From Gemmatimonadaceae bacterium (GTDB lineage Bacteria > Gemmatimonadota > Gemmatimonadetes > Gemmatimonadales > Gemmatimonadaceae), in the NCBI GenBank assembly GCA_036496605.1, contig DASXKV010000033.1, positions 1 through 64,000 of the forward strand: a DNA stretch of 64,000 bases, read 5' to 3'. Shown in pieces: positions 25,741 through 34,880 of this stretch. The position numbers were made by a program, and so were the translations under genes. The number at the start of each line of letters is the position of its first letter. Positions within the stretch are counted from its first letter, which is position 1. The notes under the pieces were generated by a model. It had not been told where the DNA came from. It was given only the letters and a program-made list of their open reading frames with translations, and searched no databases.

Positions 25741-28059
25741 GTACGCAGGATAAAAAGCGCATCGTTACCCGAGCTACAGGTCCGATGCGCGCAAGCGGCC
25801 CGGGCTCGTCTCGAGCGAATCGGACTCTCTCCGGATAGTCGTCTCCCGAGTGACAAAGGGTTCGCACGGTTGTGCGATGGCGCTGGCGACGGGTTCGGAC
25901 TATTGGAGCGTTTTCGCCAACGGGCTCGAGCCGCTGGAGATTTTCTTCCCGCTCTGATCGATCCGGAGCTCACGGCGCGTGAGTTCGAGCGCCGCTACCC
26001 CCACGCCGCTCTTTCCACGATCCGAGCCGCGGAGCGGATTGCCATTGGCCAGATCGACCTCGGCGATCACCTCGTTTCGATAGGTCCGCGTCCCGACTGG
26101 ACGCTGGAACCGCTATCCGGTAAGCGCGCTCCGGCGGTCCACTGGAGCCGCATCGCCTTCCTCGACCCGCGCGTCGCCGGAGACTGCAAGCTGACATGGG
26201 AATTGAATCGGCATCAGTACTTCGTGACGCTCGGTCGCGCGTACCTGCTGACGCACGATGATCGTTTCGCATCGCTCATCGCCGAGCACGTCTCTTCGTG
26301 GATCGACGAGAATCCCCCGCAGGTCGGAATCAACTGGACGAGCAGTCTCGAATTGGCGTTTCGCGCCATTTCCTGGATCTGGGCGCTGTATCTGGTGCGG
26401 GACTCTCGACAGCTCGACGGCTCTCTTTTTCTTCACGTGTTGAAGTCCTTGTACCTCCACGCGCGACACATCGAGTGCAACCTCTCGACGTACTTCAGCC
26501 CCAACACCCACATCACCGGCGAGGCACTCGGGCTGCTGTACATCGGATCCGCCTTTCCCGAATTCACGCGCGCCGCTCACTGGCGCGCGTTAGGCAGGCA
26601 GATCCTCGCTGAGCAGCTCGACCGGCAGCTACTTGCCGACGGCGTGTATTTCGAGCAATCGACGTACTATCACCGCTATACGACCGACTTCTACCTCCAC
26701 GCGCTGCTTCTGACGCCGTCGACCGAGCCGGCGCTGCACGCGAGCATTCGACCGAGGCTCGATCGAATGCTCGACTTTCTGCTCTACATCACCCGGCCCG
26801 ATGGCACGTCACCGCTGATCGGGGATGACGATGGTGGGCGACTCGTTATGCTTGGCGAGCGAGCCGCCAACGATTTCAGAGACACGCTGGCGATCGGGGC
26901 TGCGATCCAACGGCGTGGTGACTGCGCCCACGTCGCAGGTCACTCGGTCCAGGAGCTACTATGGCTGCTCGGACCGAAGGGACTCCAGGCATACGACGAA
27001 TTGACCGCGACGCCACCGTCGTCCGCTTCACGCGGCTTTGCGGAGAGCGGATACTTCGTGCTGCGTGAAAGTTGGGACCAGAGTGCGGATTGGGCTCTCG
27101 TGCGGTGCGGACCGCATGCCTCACAGACTGCCGCGCACGGACATGCCGATGCCCTGGCCATGGAGCTGAGCGTCGCGGGCAGTCCGGTGCTCATCGATTC
27201 CGGTACCTACGTCTACACTGCGTCACGAGAGGAGCGTGAGTATTTCCGCGGCACGGCGGCGCACAACACCATGACCGTCGACGACGTCGACTCGGCCGAG
27301 CCAGGTCATTCGGTGTTCAAGTGGAAATCGGCTCCGCGATCCCGCGCCACGGCATGGGTGACGAACAGTACATTCGACTTTTTTGACGGCGAGCACGATG
27401 GCTACCTCCGTCTAGCAGCGCCGGCGCTGCATTCGCGCGCCGCGTTCTTCGTGAAGGGCGAGTACTGGGTGATCTGCGATCGCGTTCGAAGCGACGGCGA
27501 ACATCGCCTCGCGGTGTATTGGCATTGGGCGCCGGGCATCACGGTGTGCGAGGCAGGACGGAACGGCCTGACCGCCAACTTTCACGATCGAGACACACCG
27601 CCGGTGAGTGCGAGAGTGTTCGCCGGCCGCGGCCAACTCTCGTGCGAGCCTGGCTGGGTATCGCCGGCGTACGGCACACGCGCGCCCGCCACCGTTTCCG
27701 TGTTTCGTGTCGATGCTGACGGCACCGAGGAGATTGTCACGCTGCTCACCAAGTGTGATGCGAATGTGCGCGTCGATAAATGCGCATGGCGTCCAGGTAC
27801 CGGTCGCGATGCTGGCGTCCTCACGATCGCCACGGCATCGGGCTCCGACACGATTCTCACCGGCCCGACTATGCACGCCGAGCATGACGAGATCATCTCG
27901 GATGGAGCGTGGACATGGGTGCGCCGGTCACATCGCGGCGAGGTCATTGCATTTGCGCTCATCCGCGGACGGACTCTGCGAATCGGTGAGCGACACGTAT
28001 TTCATGCCGACAAGGTCGGTGATTGGATAGAAGAGCCATGTGTGGCATCTGTGGAATAG
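25720..28059 (+). CDS. Heparinase II/III family polysaccharide lyase
   Basis: A 779-residue protein with an N-terminal alpha-toroid (about residues 90-410; WTSSLELAFRAISWIWALYL, YFSPNTHITGEALGLLYIG, GVYFEQSTYYHRYTTDFYLH) and a C-terminal heparinase II/III beta-sandwich (TAAHGHADALAMELSVAGSP at about 470, then GTAAHNTMTVDD). The Asn-His of SPNTHITG, the Tyr of STYYHRYT and the His of HGHADAL match the usual catalytic set. Such enzymes in exopolysaccharide loci cut uronic-acid-containing polymers by beta-elimination. There is no signal peptide. The start at 25720 is preferred because the leader up to that ATG is duplicated at the flippase gene; the upstream frame is Arg/Pro-rich and not protein-like. 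The asparagine synthetase gene overlaps its end by 22 nt. Confidence 0.9.
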   Translation: MPRLLERVRRIKSASLPELQVRCAQAARARLERIGLSPDSRLPSDKGFARLCDGAGDGFGLLERFRQRARAAGDFLPALIDPELTAREFERRYPHAALSTIRAAERIAIGQIDLGDHLVSIGPRPDWTLEPLSGKRAPAVHWSRIAFLDPRVAGDCKLTWELNRHQYFVTLGRAYLLTHDDRFASLIAEHVSSWIDENPPQVGINWTSSLELAFRAISWIWALYLVRDSRQLDGSLFLHVLKSLYLHARHIECNLSTYFSPNTHITGEALGLLYIGSAFPEFTRAAHWRALGRQILAEQLDRQLLADGVYFEQSTYYHRYTTDFYLHALLLTPSTEPALHASIRPRLDRMLDFLLYITRPDGTSPLIGDDDGGRLVMLGERAANDFRDTLAIGAAIQRRGDCAHVAGHSVQELLWLLGPKGLQAYDELTATPPSSASRGFAESGYFVLRESWDQSADWALVRCGPHASQTAAHGHADALAMELSVAGSPVLIDSGTYVYTASREEREYFRGTAAHNTMTVDDVDSAEPGHSVFKWKSAPRSRATAWVTNSTFDFFDGEHDGYLRLAAPALHSRAAFFVKGEYWVICDRVRSDGEHRLAVYWHWAPGITVCEAGRNGLTANFHDRDTPPVSARVFAGRGQLSCEPGWVSPAYGTRAPATVSVFRVDADGTEEIVTLLTKCDANVRVDKCAWRPGTGRDAGVLTIATASGSDTILTGPTMHAEHDEIISDGAWTWVRRSHRGEVIAFALIRGRTLRIGERHVFHADKVGDWIEEPCVASVE

Positions 28060-30035
28060 CGGTCTCCAGCCGGAGTGGGCGGCGAGTGGAGCGGCACCTC
28101 CTGGAGCGCATGGGCCACGTGCTGCGCCATCGCGGACCTGACGACCATGGGCTCTTTGTCGACGGGAACGTCGGCTTCGGCCACCGGCGGCTGAGCATCG
28201 TGGATGTCGCGGGCGGTCATCAGCCGATGCTCAACGAAGATGAGAATCTTTGCATCGTCTATAATGGCGAGGTCTACAATCACCCGCTGCTTCGTGCCGA
28301 GCTCGAGGCGCGCGGTTATCGCTATCGCACGCGGTGCGACACGGAGACGGTGCTCAATCTGTATGCGGCGCACGGGGTCGCGACACCGCAATACCTGCGC
28401 GGGATGTTCGCGTTCGCGATCTGGGATCGGACGCGCCGAGAGCTTTTTCTCGCTCGCGACCGCTTCGGCGTAAAGCCGTTGTACTACGTGCTCACTCGCG
28501 ACGGCACCCTGTACTTCGCGTCCGAGATCAAGGCGCTGCTGGCCGCGGATGCCGTGTCACCGCAGCTGAACGTCGCGGCGCTGCCTGACTATCTCGCGAA
28601 CCACGCACCTTCCGGAGACGAAACGCTCTTCGCTGGCGTGCACCGATTACCGCCTGGCTGCACGCTGCGCTGGCGCGACGGCGCCGTGGATATCGAGCGG
28701 TACTGGGATCTCGGCGGTGCATTCGATTCGGCCGGGGACGAGCGTGATGAGCGTGATCTCATCGTCGAATTCGGAAGCCGTTTCCGCGAAGCCGTGCGGC
28801 TGCGACTGATGGCCGACGTTCCGCTGGGCGTCTTTCTCTCTGGTGGGATCGACTCCGCGGCAATCACGGCCACGATGAGTGAGCTCGTTGATGCGCCCGT
28901 ACGGACGTTCTCCGTCGCGTTTGCCGAGCGTGAAGCGAACGAGCTCGCCTATGCTCGATTGGTCGCCAGCCGATTCCGTACCGAGCATCACGAAGTCGTG
29001 GTATCACCGACCGACTTTTTCTCCGCTCTGGGTCCGCTGGTGTGGCAGGAGGACGAGCCAATCGCTCACCCCTCGAGCATCGCACTCTATTTCGTTTCCC
29101 GGCTCGCGGCGGAGCATGTGAAAGTCGTGCTCACCGGTGAGGGCAGCGACGAGATGCTCGCCGGCTACGGCCGGTACCGAACGACCATGTACAATCTGTC
29201 GCTCGGGCGCATGTACGAGCGAGTTGCGCCGCGACCACTCCGAGCCGCGATGCACGCGCTGATCGCGGCAGTGGCGAGTCATTCGGCGCTTGGCCGGAAG
29301 TTCACGCGAACCGCGCTCTTTCTGCCGGCGGACGTGACGTCTCTCTACTTCGACAACTTCGCCGTCTTCTCGCGGGCTTGGCAGAACGAGATCCTGCGTC
29401 CCGGGCTGCGCGATCGAATCGGTACCGCGCACCTGGATCCGTATGCGACTTCGGGCGCCTTCTTCGAAGCGATGGACCGGCACTCGCTGCTCGTTCGGCT
29501 GCTGTACGCCGACGTAAGGACCTACCTTCACGAGCTGCTGATGAAGCAGGACCAAATGAGCATGGCAGCCTCGATCGAGAGTCGCGTGCCATTTCTCGAT
29601 CATCCGCTCGCGGAATTCGCGGCGTCATTGCCCGATCGATTGAAGCTGCGTGGGTGGACGACGAAGTACGTGCTCCGCGAAGCGATGCGCGGCACGCTGC
29701 CCGCGGCGATTCTCGAACGACGGAAGATGGGCTTTCCGGTGCCCGTTGGACGTTGGCTACGGGGGCCGCATCGCTGGTTGATCGACGAATTCGTGCTCGG
29801 CGACCGGGCGACGGCACGGCAGCTCTTCGAGCCGGCAGTCGTTAGGCGCCTCGTTGCGGCGCACCAGGGCGGCGAGGATCACAGCGAGCGGCTGTGGGCC
29901 TTGATCAATCTCGAGGTGTGGCAGCGCATCTTCTTCGACGGCGAGGACCCGCAGCACGCCGGCGGCGGACAGCGCGCTCGCTCGCCGCGGAGCGTGCGCG
30001 CCGAACTGCGCCACGCCCCCGTGGAGATCTCCTGA
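28038..30035 (+). CDS. asnB: Asparagine synthetase-type glutamine amidotransferase
   Basis: A 665-residue class II amidotransferase. The start is fixed by the catalytic Cys2 in MCGICGIAV. The N-terminal glutaminase domain has VLRHRGPDDHGLFVD, YNGEVYNH and ARDRFGVKPLYY. The C-terminal synthetase domain has the PP-loop LSGGIDSAAITATM at about 266 and VLTGEGSDEMLAGYGRY. The family uses glutamine and ATP to amidate aspartate; members inside polysaccharide loci are often thought to amidate uronic acids instead. The neighbouring AlgD-like dehydrogenase makes a nucleotide uronic acid, which supports a uronamide role here, but this is inference. The gene overlaps the lyase gene by 22 nt and is followed, 1 nt on, by a glycosyltransferase gene. 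Confidence 0.9.
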   Translation: MCGICGIAVSSRSGRRVERHLLERMGHVLRHRGPDDHGLFVDGNVGFGHRRLSIVDVAGGHQPMLNEDENLCIVYNGEVYNHPLLRAELEARGYRYRTRCDTETVLNLYAAHGVATPQYLRGMFAFAIWDRTRRELFLARDRFGVKPLYYVLTRDGTLYFASEIKALLAADAVSPQLNVAALPDYLANHAPSGDETLFAGVHRLPPGCTLRWRDGAVDIERYWDLGGAFDSAGDERDERDLIVEFGSRFREAVRLRLMADVPLGVFLSGGIDSAAITATMSELVDAPVRTFSVAFAEREANELAYARLVASRFRTEHHEVVVSPTDFFSALGPLVWQEDEPIAHPSSIALYFVSRLAAEHVKVVLTGEGSDEMLAGYGRYRTTMYNLSLGRMYERVAPRPLRAAMHALIAAVASHSALGRKFTRTALFLPADVTSLYFDNFAVFSRAWQNEILRPGLRDRIGTAHLDPYATSGAFFEAMDRHSLLVRLLYADVRTYLHELLMKQDQMSMAASIESRVPFLDHPLAEFAASLPDRLKLRGWTTKYVLREAMRGTLPAAILERRKMGFPVPVGRWLRGPHRWLIDEFVLGDRATARQLFEPAVVRRLVAAHQGGEDHSERLWALINLEVWQRIFFDGEDPQHAGGGQRARSPRSVRAELRHAPVEIS

Positions 30036-30036
30036 C

Positions 30037-31281
30037 GTGCACATTCTCTGGCTGAAAACGGAGCTGCTCCATCCGCTCGACAAAGGCGGCCGGATCCGCA
30101 CGTATCACATGCTGCGTCAGCTCGTTCGCGAGCATCGGATCACGTACCTGACGCTCGACGACGGGTGCTCGGCCGCGGATGCCATCGCACGCGCCAGCGA
30201 GTATTGCACCGATCTCGTGCGCGTTCCACTCCACACCGCACCAAAACGATCACTGCGCTTCTACGGAGAGCTCGCCCGTAATCTCGCCTCGTCGCTTCCC
30301 TACGCCGTCTCGAAATACCGCTCAGCAGCGATGGAGCGAGCGATCTCACGTGCGCTCGCGCAGCAACGCATCGATCTGGTCGTGTGCGATTTCCTCGCTC
30401 CCGCGGTGAACGTGCCAGACATGTTGTCGGTTCCCGCGGTGCTCTTCCAGCACAACGTGGAGGCGATGATTTGGCAGCGCCATGCCGCCGTCGCCCGGCG
30501 CCGGCTGGTGCGCGCCTATCTGCGGCGACAGCAGCGCCGGATGTATGCATTCGAGCGAGGGCAATGCCGCCGCTTCGATCATGTCGTCGCGGTGTCTTCC
30601 GAGGACGCTGCGTGGTTCTCCGGTGAGTACGACCTGCGCACGGTGTCGCACGTGCCAACCGGCGTCGACACCGACTACTTTCGGCCGAGCGCGACCGTCG
30701 TTCGCCCGGAGCGTAACGGATTGATTTTCACCGGCTCCATGGACTGGATGCCTAACGAAGATGCCGTCGCGTACTTTGCCGAGGCGATTCTGCCCGTCGT
30801 GCACGAGACGGTTAAGGACGTGACGTTCAGCATCGTCGGCCGCAACCCGACACCAGCTGTCCGCGCGCTCGGCCAGCAGCCACGCGTGCGCGTGACCGGG
30901 ACGGTACCTGACGTGAGGCCACACCTCGAAAGCGCGCGCGTGTTTGTGGTACCGCTCAGAATCGGCGGCGGCACGCGACTCAAGATTTTCGAGGCCATGG
31001 CGATGGAGAAAGCCATCGTCAGCACCTCGATCGGGTCGGAAGGGCTCCCGGTGCGGAATGGTGAGCATCTACTCATCGCTGATACTGCCCCAGCGTTCGC
31101 CGCAGCTGTCGTTACGTTGCTTCAGAATCCCGAGTGCGCGGCGGCGCTCGGAGCTCGAGCGGCGGAGCTGGTTCGCTCCCAGTTTGGCTGGAACCGCGCG
31201 GCCGAGCAATTTGCCGACATCTGCATACGCACGGCTGCTCCCACAGAAACGACCGTTCGCACATTGGTGCACTCGTCATGA
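30037..31281 (+). CDS. Family 4 glycosyltransferase (XrtA-type exopolysaccharide locus)
   Basis: A 414-residue GT-B glycosyltransferase. The opening ILWLKTELLHPLDKGGRIRT, with the GG loop near the start, is typical of this subgroup. The middle has FQHNVEAMIWQRHA and VSSEDAAWFSGEYD. The donor-binding C-terminal domain has FTGSMDWMPNEDAVAYF, VFVVPLRIGGGTRLKIFEAM and a Glu-x7-Glu pattern. It starts with GTG at 30037, 1 nt after asnB, with GGAGAT at 30023-30028 as ribosome site. It would transfer a hexose from a nucleotide sugar to the growing lipid-linked repeat unit; the sugar cannot be told. The next gene overlaps by ATGA. Confidence 0.92.
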   Translation: MHILWLKTELLHPLDKGGRIRTYHMLRQLVREHRITYLTLDDGCSAADAIARASEYCTDLVRVPLHTAPKRSLRFYGELARNLASSLPYAVSKYRSAAMERAISRALAQQRIDLVVCDFLAPAVNVPDMLSVPAVLFQHNVEAMIWQRHAAVARRRLVRAYLRRQQRRMYAFERGQCRRFDHVVAVSSEDAAWFSGEYDLRTVSHVPTGVDTDYFRPSATVVRPERNGLIFTGSMDWMPNEDAVAYFAEAILPVVHETVKDVTFSIVGRNPTPAVRALGQQPRVRVTGTVPDVRPHLESARVFVVPLRIGGGTRLKIFEAMAMEKAIVSTSIGSEGLPVRNGEHLLIADTAPAFAAAVVTLLQNPECAAALGARAAELVRSQFGWNRAAEQFADICIRTAAPTETTVRTLVHSS

Positions 31282-32597
31282 CAACCGTCAGTGTATTCGG
31301 TTTGGGCTACGTCGGCTGCGTGTCGGCCGCCTGTCTCGCCAACGAAGGCTTCGACATCATCGGCGTCGACGTGAATCTGGCGAAAGTGAAGCTCGTCGCC
31401 GGCGGACACTCGACAGTCGTCGAGGAAGGTATCGAGCCGCTGATCTGTAGCATGGTCCAGGCGGGCCGCCTCAACACGACCGTCGATCCGGCAGAAGCGA
31501 TCCGCCACAGCTCCATTTCTCTCATCTGCGTGGGCACGCCAAGTCACGCAAATGGCAGCCTCGACTTGTCGCATGTCCAGCGCGTAGCGATGCAGATCGG
31601 ACGAGCGCTCCGTCAAACGAAGGAGCACCACATCGTCGCGTTGCGGAGCACCGTGCTCCCGGGTACGACGACGGGGATGCTCATTCCCACACTGGAAAAG
31701 GCGTCGGGGAAGCACGCGGGACGCGACTTCAGCGTTTGCATGAATCCGGAGTTCTTGCGCGAAGGGACGTCGCTGCATGACTTCTACCATCCGCCCTTCA
31801 CCATCATTGGCGCGCAAACCGAGTTGGCGGGCAAGAGGCTCGCCGAACTGTACGCCGGGATCGACGCACCGCTGCACATCACGCCCGTCGGCGTTGCGGA
31901 AATGCTCAAGTACACCAGCAATTGCTTCCACGCCGTGAAGGTCACGTTCGCAAACGAGATCGGCAATCTGTGCAAGGCGCTCGGAACGGACAGCCACGAG
32001 GTCATGCGTCTCTTCTGCGAAGACAGGAAGTTGAACATCTCACCGGCATACCTGCGACCGGGCTTCGCCTTCGGCGGCTCCTGTCTTGGCAAAGATCTTC
32101 GGGCTCTGGTTCATCGCGCAAAAGAGCTCGATGTCGACGCACCCGTGCTGTCCGCTACGCTCGAGAGCAATCGGAAACAGGTCCTCAAGGCCTTCGATAT
32201 GGTGCAGAGTTCCCGTCGACGGCGTGTCGGGATTCTCGGCCTGAGCTTCAAGGCCGGAACCGATGATTTGCGGGAGTCACCGATGGTGACCCTCGTCGAG
32301 ATGTTGATCGGAAAGGGGCTCACGCTCTCCGTGTATGACCACTCTGTCTCGCGGGCGGGGCTTATCGGTGCAAATCGGGAATACATCGAGCGCGAGATTC
32401 CACACATCTGGTCGCTCATGCGCGGCAGCGTCGACGACGTCCTGGCATCCTCCGATGTGGTCATCATCGGCAACAGCGACCCCGAATTTCGGGAGGTTCA
32501 GTCTTCGCTAAAGGACGACCAGATCGTGATCGATCTTGTGCGCGCCTTCGAGCCCCGTGCAAGCGACGATGGGCACTATCGCGGCATCTGCTGGTAA
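31278..32597 (+). CDS. Nucleotide-sugar 6-dehydrogenase (AlgD/UGD family)
   Basis: A 439-residue dehydrogenase that oxidises a nucleotide-bound hexose to its uronic acid with two NAD+. The Rossmann start is VSVFGLGYVGCVSAACLANE. The catalytic Cys lies in GFAFGGSCLGKDLRALV; the phrase FAFGGSCL is more like GDP-mannose dehydrogenase (AlgD) than UDP-glucose dehydrogenase, which usually reads GFGGSCFPKD. VEMLKYTSNCFHAVKVTFAN and RVGILGLSFKAGTDDLRESP match the middle and C-terminal domains. AlgD makes GDP-mannuronate, the alginate precursor; a lyase gene in the same operon fits a uronate polymer. I keep the substrate open between GDP-mannose and UDP-sugars. The ATG overlaps the preceding stop (ATGA). 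Confidence 0.9.
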   Translation: MTTVSVFGLGYVGCVSAACLANEGFDIIGVDVNLAKVKLVAGGHSTVVEEGIEPLICSMVQAGRLNTTVDPAEAIRHSSISLICVGTPSHANGSLDLSHVQRVAMQIGRALRQTKEHHIVALRSTVLPGTTTGMLIPTLEKASGKHAGRDFSVCMNPEFLREGTSLHDFYHPPFTIIGAQTELAGKRLAELYAGIDAPLHITPVGVAEMLKYTSNCFHAVKVTFANEIGNLCKALGTDSHEVMRLFCEDRKLNISPAYLRPGFAFGGSCLGKDLRALVHRAKELDVDAPVLSATLESNRKQVLKAFDMVQSSRRRRVGILGLSFKAGTDDLRESPMVTLVEMLIGKGLTLSVYDHSVSRAGLIGANREYIEREIPHIWSLMRGSVDDVLASSDVVIIGNSDPEFREVQSSLKDDQIVIDLVRAFEPRASDDGHYRGICW

Positions 32598-32622
32598 AGG
32601 CGAAGGACCTCGCGAGGCGATC

Positions 32623-33783
32623 TCAGCTCTCCGTCTCTGCGAGGGAGGCAGACAAATCGCGTTCGGGCATTGGACCGATCGGCGCCGGCTCACTCGTCGC
32701 TTCGCTCGGTCGCATCGGAGCGAACCGCTTGAGCGAAAGAGCGGGCCTCTCGATCGCGAACCACGAGACGAGTGTGGGTAGGAGCGAGACCAGGAGCGAC
32801 AGCGGGATCAACCACGCGCCTACATCCCGCAATGAGCGAGCGACGACCTCGATCACCGTCACGTGCCAGAGATAGAGACCGTAACTGACTTTGCCGATAC
32901 CTCTCAGCCATGACAGTCGCAGGATACCGGGATCGTAGACAATTGCAATCGCAACCAGGCACGCCGCAGCCAGCGCGATGGCGGGATAGCCCCACATGAC
33001 CATCGCCACGGACCAATAGTAAGAGCTCTCGAATCGGAGCATTACCGCGATGAGGAAGACCGATGCGCCGAGCAGGGCGGGCCAGAGCCCGCGGCGAATG
33101 ATCGGGATTCCGTTTGGCAGCCGTACCAGAGCCGCGAGGACCGCACCCCACCCAAACAGATCGGCGCGGGTGGGCATCAACACGTACAGGGTGATCGCGT
33201 TCACGCCGCGCCGCGCGAGGACGACCCGTGCAACCGCGGCCAGCACGATGAGCACCAGGCCCAGCCGAAGAACACCACGCGTCGAGAGGCGCCTAACGAC
33301 CGAGGGCCAGATGAGATAGAACTGTTCTTCGACCGCGAGGGACCAGAGGGGAGCAGTCTGTGGAATGACCGCCGCCCAGCCGTAGCCCGCGATGAGCACA
33401 TTGGCGAGAAACGCCCAGTACCACGCCTGATGCCCGGTGAGAAGGCGGTGCGCCTCGGAAGTCTGGCCGGTATATGCCGGCAACAAGACCAGCGTGACCA
33501 TGACGAGGGCGAACGCGGGCGCAATGCGGAGAGCGCGGCGTCCATAAAATCCACCGTAATAAAAGCGAGCCGACGATGCGCGAGCATCCAGGAGAATGCC
33601 GCTGATCAGGAAACCGGAAAGGACAAAGAACAGGTCGACGCCCATCCAGCCCCAACTGCCAGCCACTCTCCACGCGCCTTGCAGGCGAAGAGAGCAGTGG
33701 AACAGCAGTACCGCGAGTATGGCAAGGCCACGAACACCATCGAGTGCCGGAACACGGTCGCGTCGCACAGCGTCGTTCGACAC
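32623..33783 (-). CDS. Acyltransferase 3 family membrane protein (OafA/ExoZ type)
   Basis: A polytopic acyltransferase of about 386 residues. It has the conserved opening RVPALDGVRGLAILAVLLFH with the catalytic-type His at the end. MGVDLFFVLSGFLISGILLD, FYGRRALRIAPAFALVMV and LWSLAVEEQFYLIWPSVVRR follow. Around ten hydrophobic segments can be counted. Such proteins O-acetylate or O-succinylate sugars at the membrane. The start is uncertain: GTG at 33783 has GAGGAA just upstream, and the frame stays open back to 33855. It converges with the AlgD-like gene, whose stop is 25 nt away; a 10-bp palindrome, CCTCGCGAGG, lies between the two stops at 32608-32617. Confidence 0.88.
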   Translation of the reverse strand: MSNDAVRRDRVPALDGVRGLAILAVLLFHCSLRLQGAWRVAGSWGWMGVDLFFVLSGFLISGILLDARASSARFYYGGFYGRRALRIAPAFALVMVTLVLLPAYTGQTSEAHRLLTGHQAWYWAFLANVLIAGYGWAAVIPQTAPLWSLAVEEQFYLIWPSVVRRLSTRGVLRLGLVLIVLAAVARVVLARRGVNAITLYVLMPTRADLFGWGAVLAALVRLPNGIPIIRRGLWPALLGASVFLIAVMLRFESSYYWSVAMVMWGYPAIALAAACLVAIAIVYDPGILRLSWLRGIGKVSYGLYLWHVTVIEVVARSLRDVGAWLIPLSLLVSLLPTLVSWFAIERPALSLKRFAPMRPSEATSEPAPIGPMPERDLSASLAETES

Positions 33784-33902
33784 CGCTTCCTCGTGAGGAA
33801 ATGCCACTCCGTCACCGCACGATCCACGCCCCGTCGGTGAGCGACTGCTAAACAAAGTGAAGTCGAGCCGCTCCTGGCATTTGCATTGCAGAGATCGTCG
33901 CC

Positions 33903-34880
33903 GTGACGATCTCCCAACGCAGCCTCAGGGACGGACCGCACGTTCAGAAGCGTTCGTCGATGGCGGTCCCCACGGCCAAGGAGTTCTTTTTCTCGCCAAC
34001 GACGCTCGACGCCGAGGCGTGTGCCGCGCGAGAGAAAGCATTCTTTGCCTCGATCCGACTGAAGAACGGTACGTACAAGACTACATATCCACATCGGCTC
34101 GACGACCTTAACGAGATCATCAATGCGCGGCTTCCGGCGCACCGGCCGCTCGAGATCATGGACGTGGCTGCGTCGTCCGGCGTTGCCACCCTCGAGTGGA
34201 TGGATAGCCTCTCCGGTGCAGGCATCGATTTCAGAATGACGGCCGGTGATCTTTGCGTCCGCGCATTTCTGCTTTCCTTCGGTCGATTCCTGAACGTCCT
34301 CGTCGATGACACGGGGTATCCGCTCCAGTTCGACCTTTTTGGTCGGGCGATCGCATATCCGCCCGGTCCACGCCTGGCCGCGCGCTTTCCACCATTGTAC
34401 GTCGGCATTCGCACCTTTCGCTGGGTGTTGCCGATGGCCTTCGCCGCTGTATCCAAGCAATTGGTTGGCGAGCCCGAAGGGGCTTCGGCGAGACGACTCG
34501 GTGTCAGTTGTCGTCGAGCTGCTTTGGTCAGCCCGCGATTATTCGACCGAAAGTCGCTGACGATTCTCGACGATAACCTTCTTCGCGCGGGGTCATTCGA
34601 GAATCGGTTTCACGTGATCCGCGCCGCGAACATCTTGAACAGGAGCTATTTCAGCAATGAGACGCTCCTCGTGATGGTCGCGAACCTGCGCACTCGCCTG
34701 AGACGACTGGGACTGTTGGTTGTCTGCAGAACGCACGACGACGGTATCAATCATGGCACTCTCTTTCGTCTGAACCCGGCGAACGAGTTCGAGGTCGTCT
34801 CGCGAATTGGCGACGGATCGGAGATCGAGCATCTCGTTACTGGTCTTCATGACGGCACCGGCGGGCCTGCGAAGAACTAA
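33903..34880 (+). CDS. Methyltransferase-like protein of the polysaccharide locus
   Basis: A 325-residue protein with a probable class I SAM-methyltransferase fold. EIMDVAASSGVATLEWMDSL resembles the SAM-binding motif I (an Ala/Ser-rich loop after an Asp), and the C-terminal FHVIRAANILNRSYFSNETL with LRRLGLLVVCRTHDDG resembles motifs IV-VI. The middle (about residues 140-215) contains a hydrophobic and Arg-rich insertion. The start is uncertain: GTG at 33903 or ATG at 33960. If a methyltransferase, it could methylate a sugar in the polymer; the fold call is moderate. Its last 288 nt overlap the converging glycosyltransferase gene, and here the methyltransferase-like reading is the more protein-like. 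Confidence 0.65.
   Translation: MTISQRSLRDGPHVQKRSSMAVPTAKEFFFSPTTLDAEACAAREKAFFASIRLKNGTYKTTYPHRLDDLNEIINARLPAHRPLEIMDVAASSGVATLEWMDSLSGAGIDFRMTAGDLCVRAFLLSFGRFLNVLVDDTGYPLQFDLFGRAIAYPPGPRLAARFPPLYVGIRTFRWVLPMAFAAVSKQLVGEPEGASARRLGVSCRRAALVSPRLFDRKSLTILDDNLLRAGSFENRFHVIRAANILNRSYFSNETLLVMVANLRTRLRRLGLLVVCRTHDDGINHGTLFRLNPANEFEVVSRIGDGSEIEHLVTGLHDGTGGPAKN

Noticed and set aside
32608-32617. CCTCGCGAGG palindrome as a bidirectional terminator
   Set aside because: Ten bases with no loop and no U-tract on either side; too short to support a call.
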